Source: Acidobacteriota bacterium
Lineage (GTDB): Bacteria > Acidobacteriota > Terriglobia > UBA7540
Assembly: GCA_021784615.1 (NCBI GenBank)
Contig: JAJYHU010000373.1
Coordinates: 1-6,208 of the forward strand
Direction: 5' to 3'
DNA length: 6,208 nt
Below are positions 6,138 through 6,208 of this stretch, piece after piece. The position numbers and the translations under genes are program-made. Below the pieces are notes generated by a model that was not told the DNA's origin, ran no database searches, and saw only the letters and a program-made list of their open reading frames with translations. Within the stretch, counting starts at the first letter, position 1. Each line of letters opens with the position of its first letter.

Positions 6138-6208
6138 GAAGATGGGTGACATGTCCTGCCTCGGGATTAATCCGGTGCGACTCCGAGTCCAGCATAAGCT
6201 AGAAGGAA

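Noticed and set aside
6161..6190. Cobalamin riboswitch fragment or tRNA T-arm, suggested by GGTGCGACTCC
   Set aside because: The resemblance is limited to about ten bases; the conserved B12 box and flanking elements are not found, and no acceptor, D or anticodon arm can be drawn for a tRNA.

Overview
The window carries two divergent transcription units separated by a 390-bp regulatory region. The organism looks like a GC-rich, aerobically respiring bacterium. I lean towards Acidobacteria, because of the pairing of a long cytosolic GH63-type glucosidase with an sdhCDAB operon and the Actinobacteria-like SdhB sequence. That is an impression from memory, since there is no rRNA or other marker in the window.

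Left part (1-2354, minus strand): one long gene, open through the left edge, encoding a large GH63 / MGH1-like glycoside hydrolase. 784 full codons are visible and the C-terminus lies outside the window. It starts behind a strong Shine-Dalgarno sequence.

Intergenic region (2355-2744): no convincing gene, but rich in structure. It holds a nested inverted repeat just upstream of the hydrolase ribosome-binding site, weak promoter candidates in both directions, a 23-nt REP-like element (GTAG followed by an imperfect palindrome) and a perfect 7-bp dyad in the probable leader of the sdh operon.

Right part (2745-5974, plus strand): a tightly packed succinate dehydrogenase (respiratory complex II) operon in the order sdhC-sdhD-sdhA-sdhB, with gaps of 9, 38 and 3 nt. 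SdhA (covalent FAD, succinate oxidation) and SdhB (three iron-sulfur clusters) form the catalytic arm. SdhC and SdhD anchor it in the membrane and hold heme b and the quinone site. Several quinone-site residues known from E. coli are replaced here (SdhB Trp164 by Ala, SdhB His207 by Arg, SdhC Ser27 by Trp), while SdhC Arg31 and SdhD Asp82/Tyr83 are kept. This suggests a different quinone pocket, possibly for menaquinone.

Right edge (5975-6208): no complete gene. A perfect TATAAT box lies inside an imperfect hairpin, two short perfect inverted repeats follow, and the window ends in a purine-rich stretch that could be the ribosome-binding site of a gene beginning just outside.

I see no CRISPR array, transposase, tRNA, rRNA or new multi-gene system. 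The core content is ordinary metabolism; the points worth a second look are the intergenic structures and the altered quinone site.
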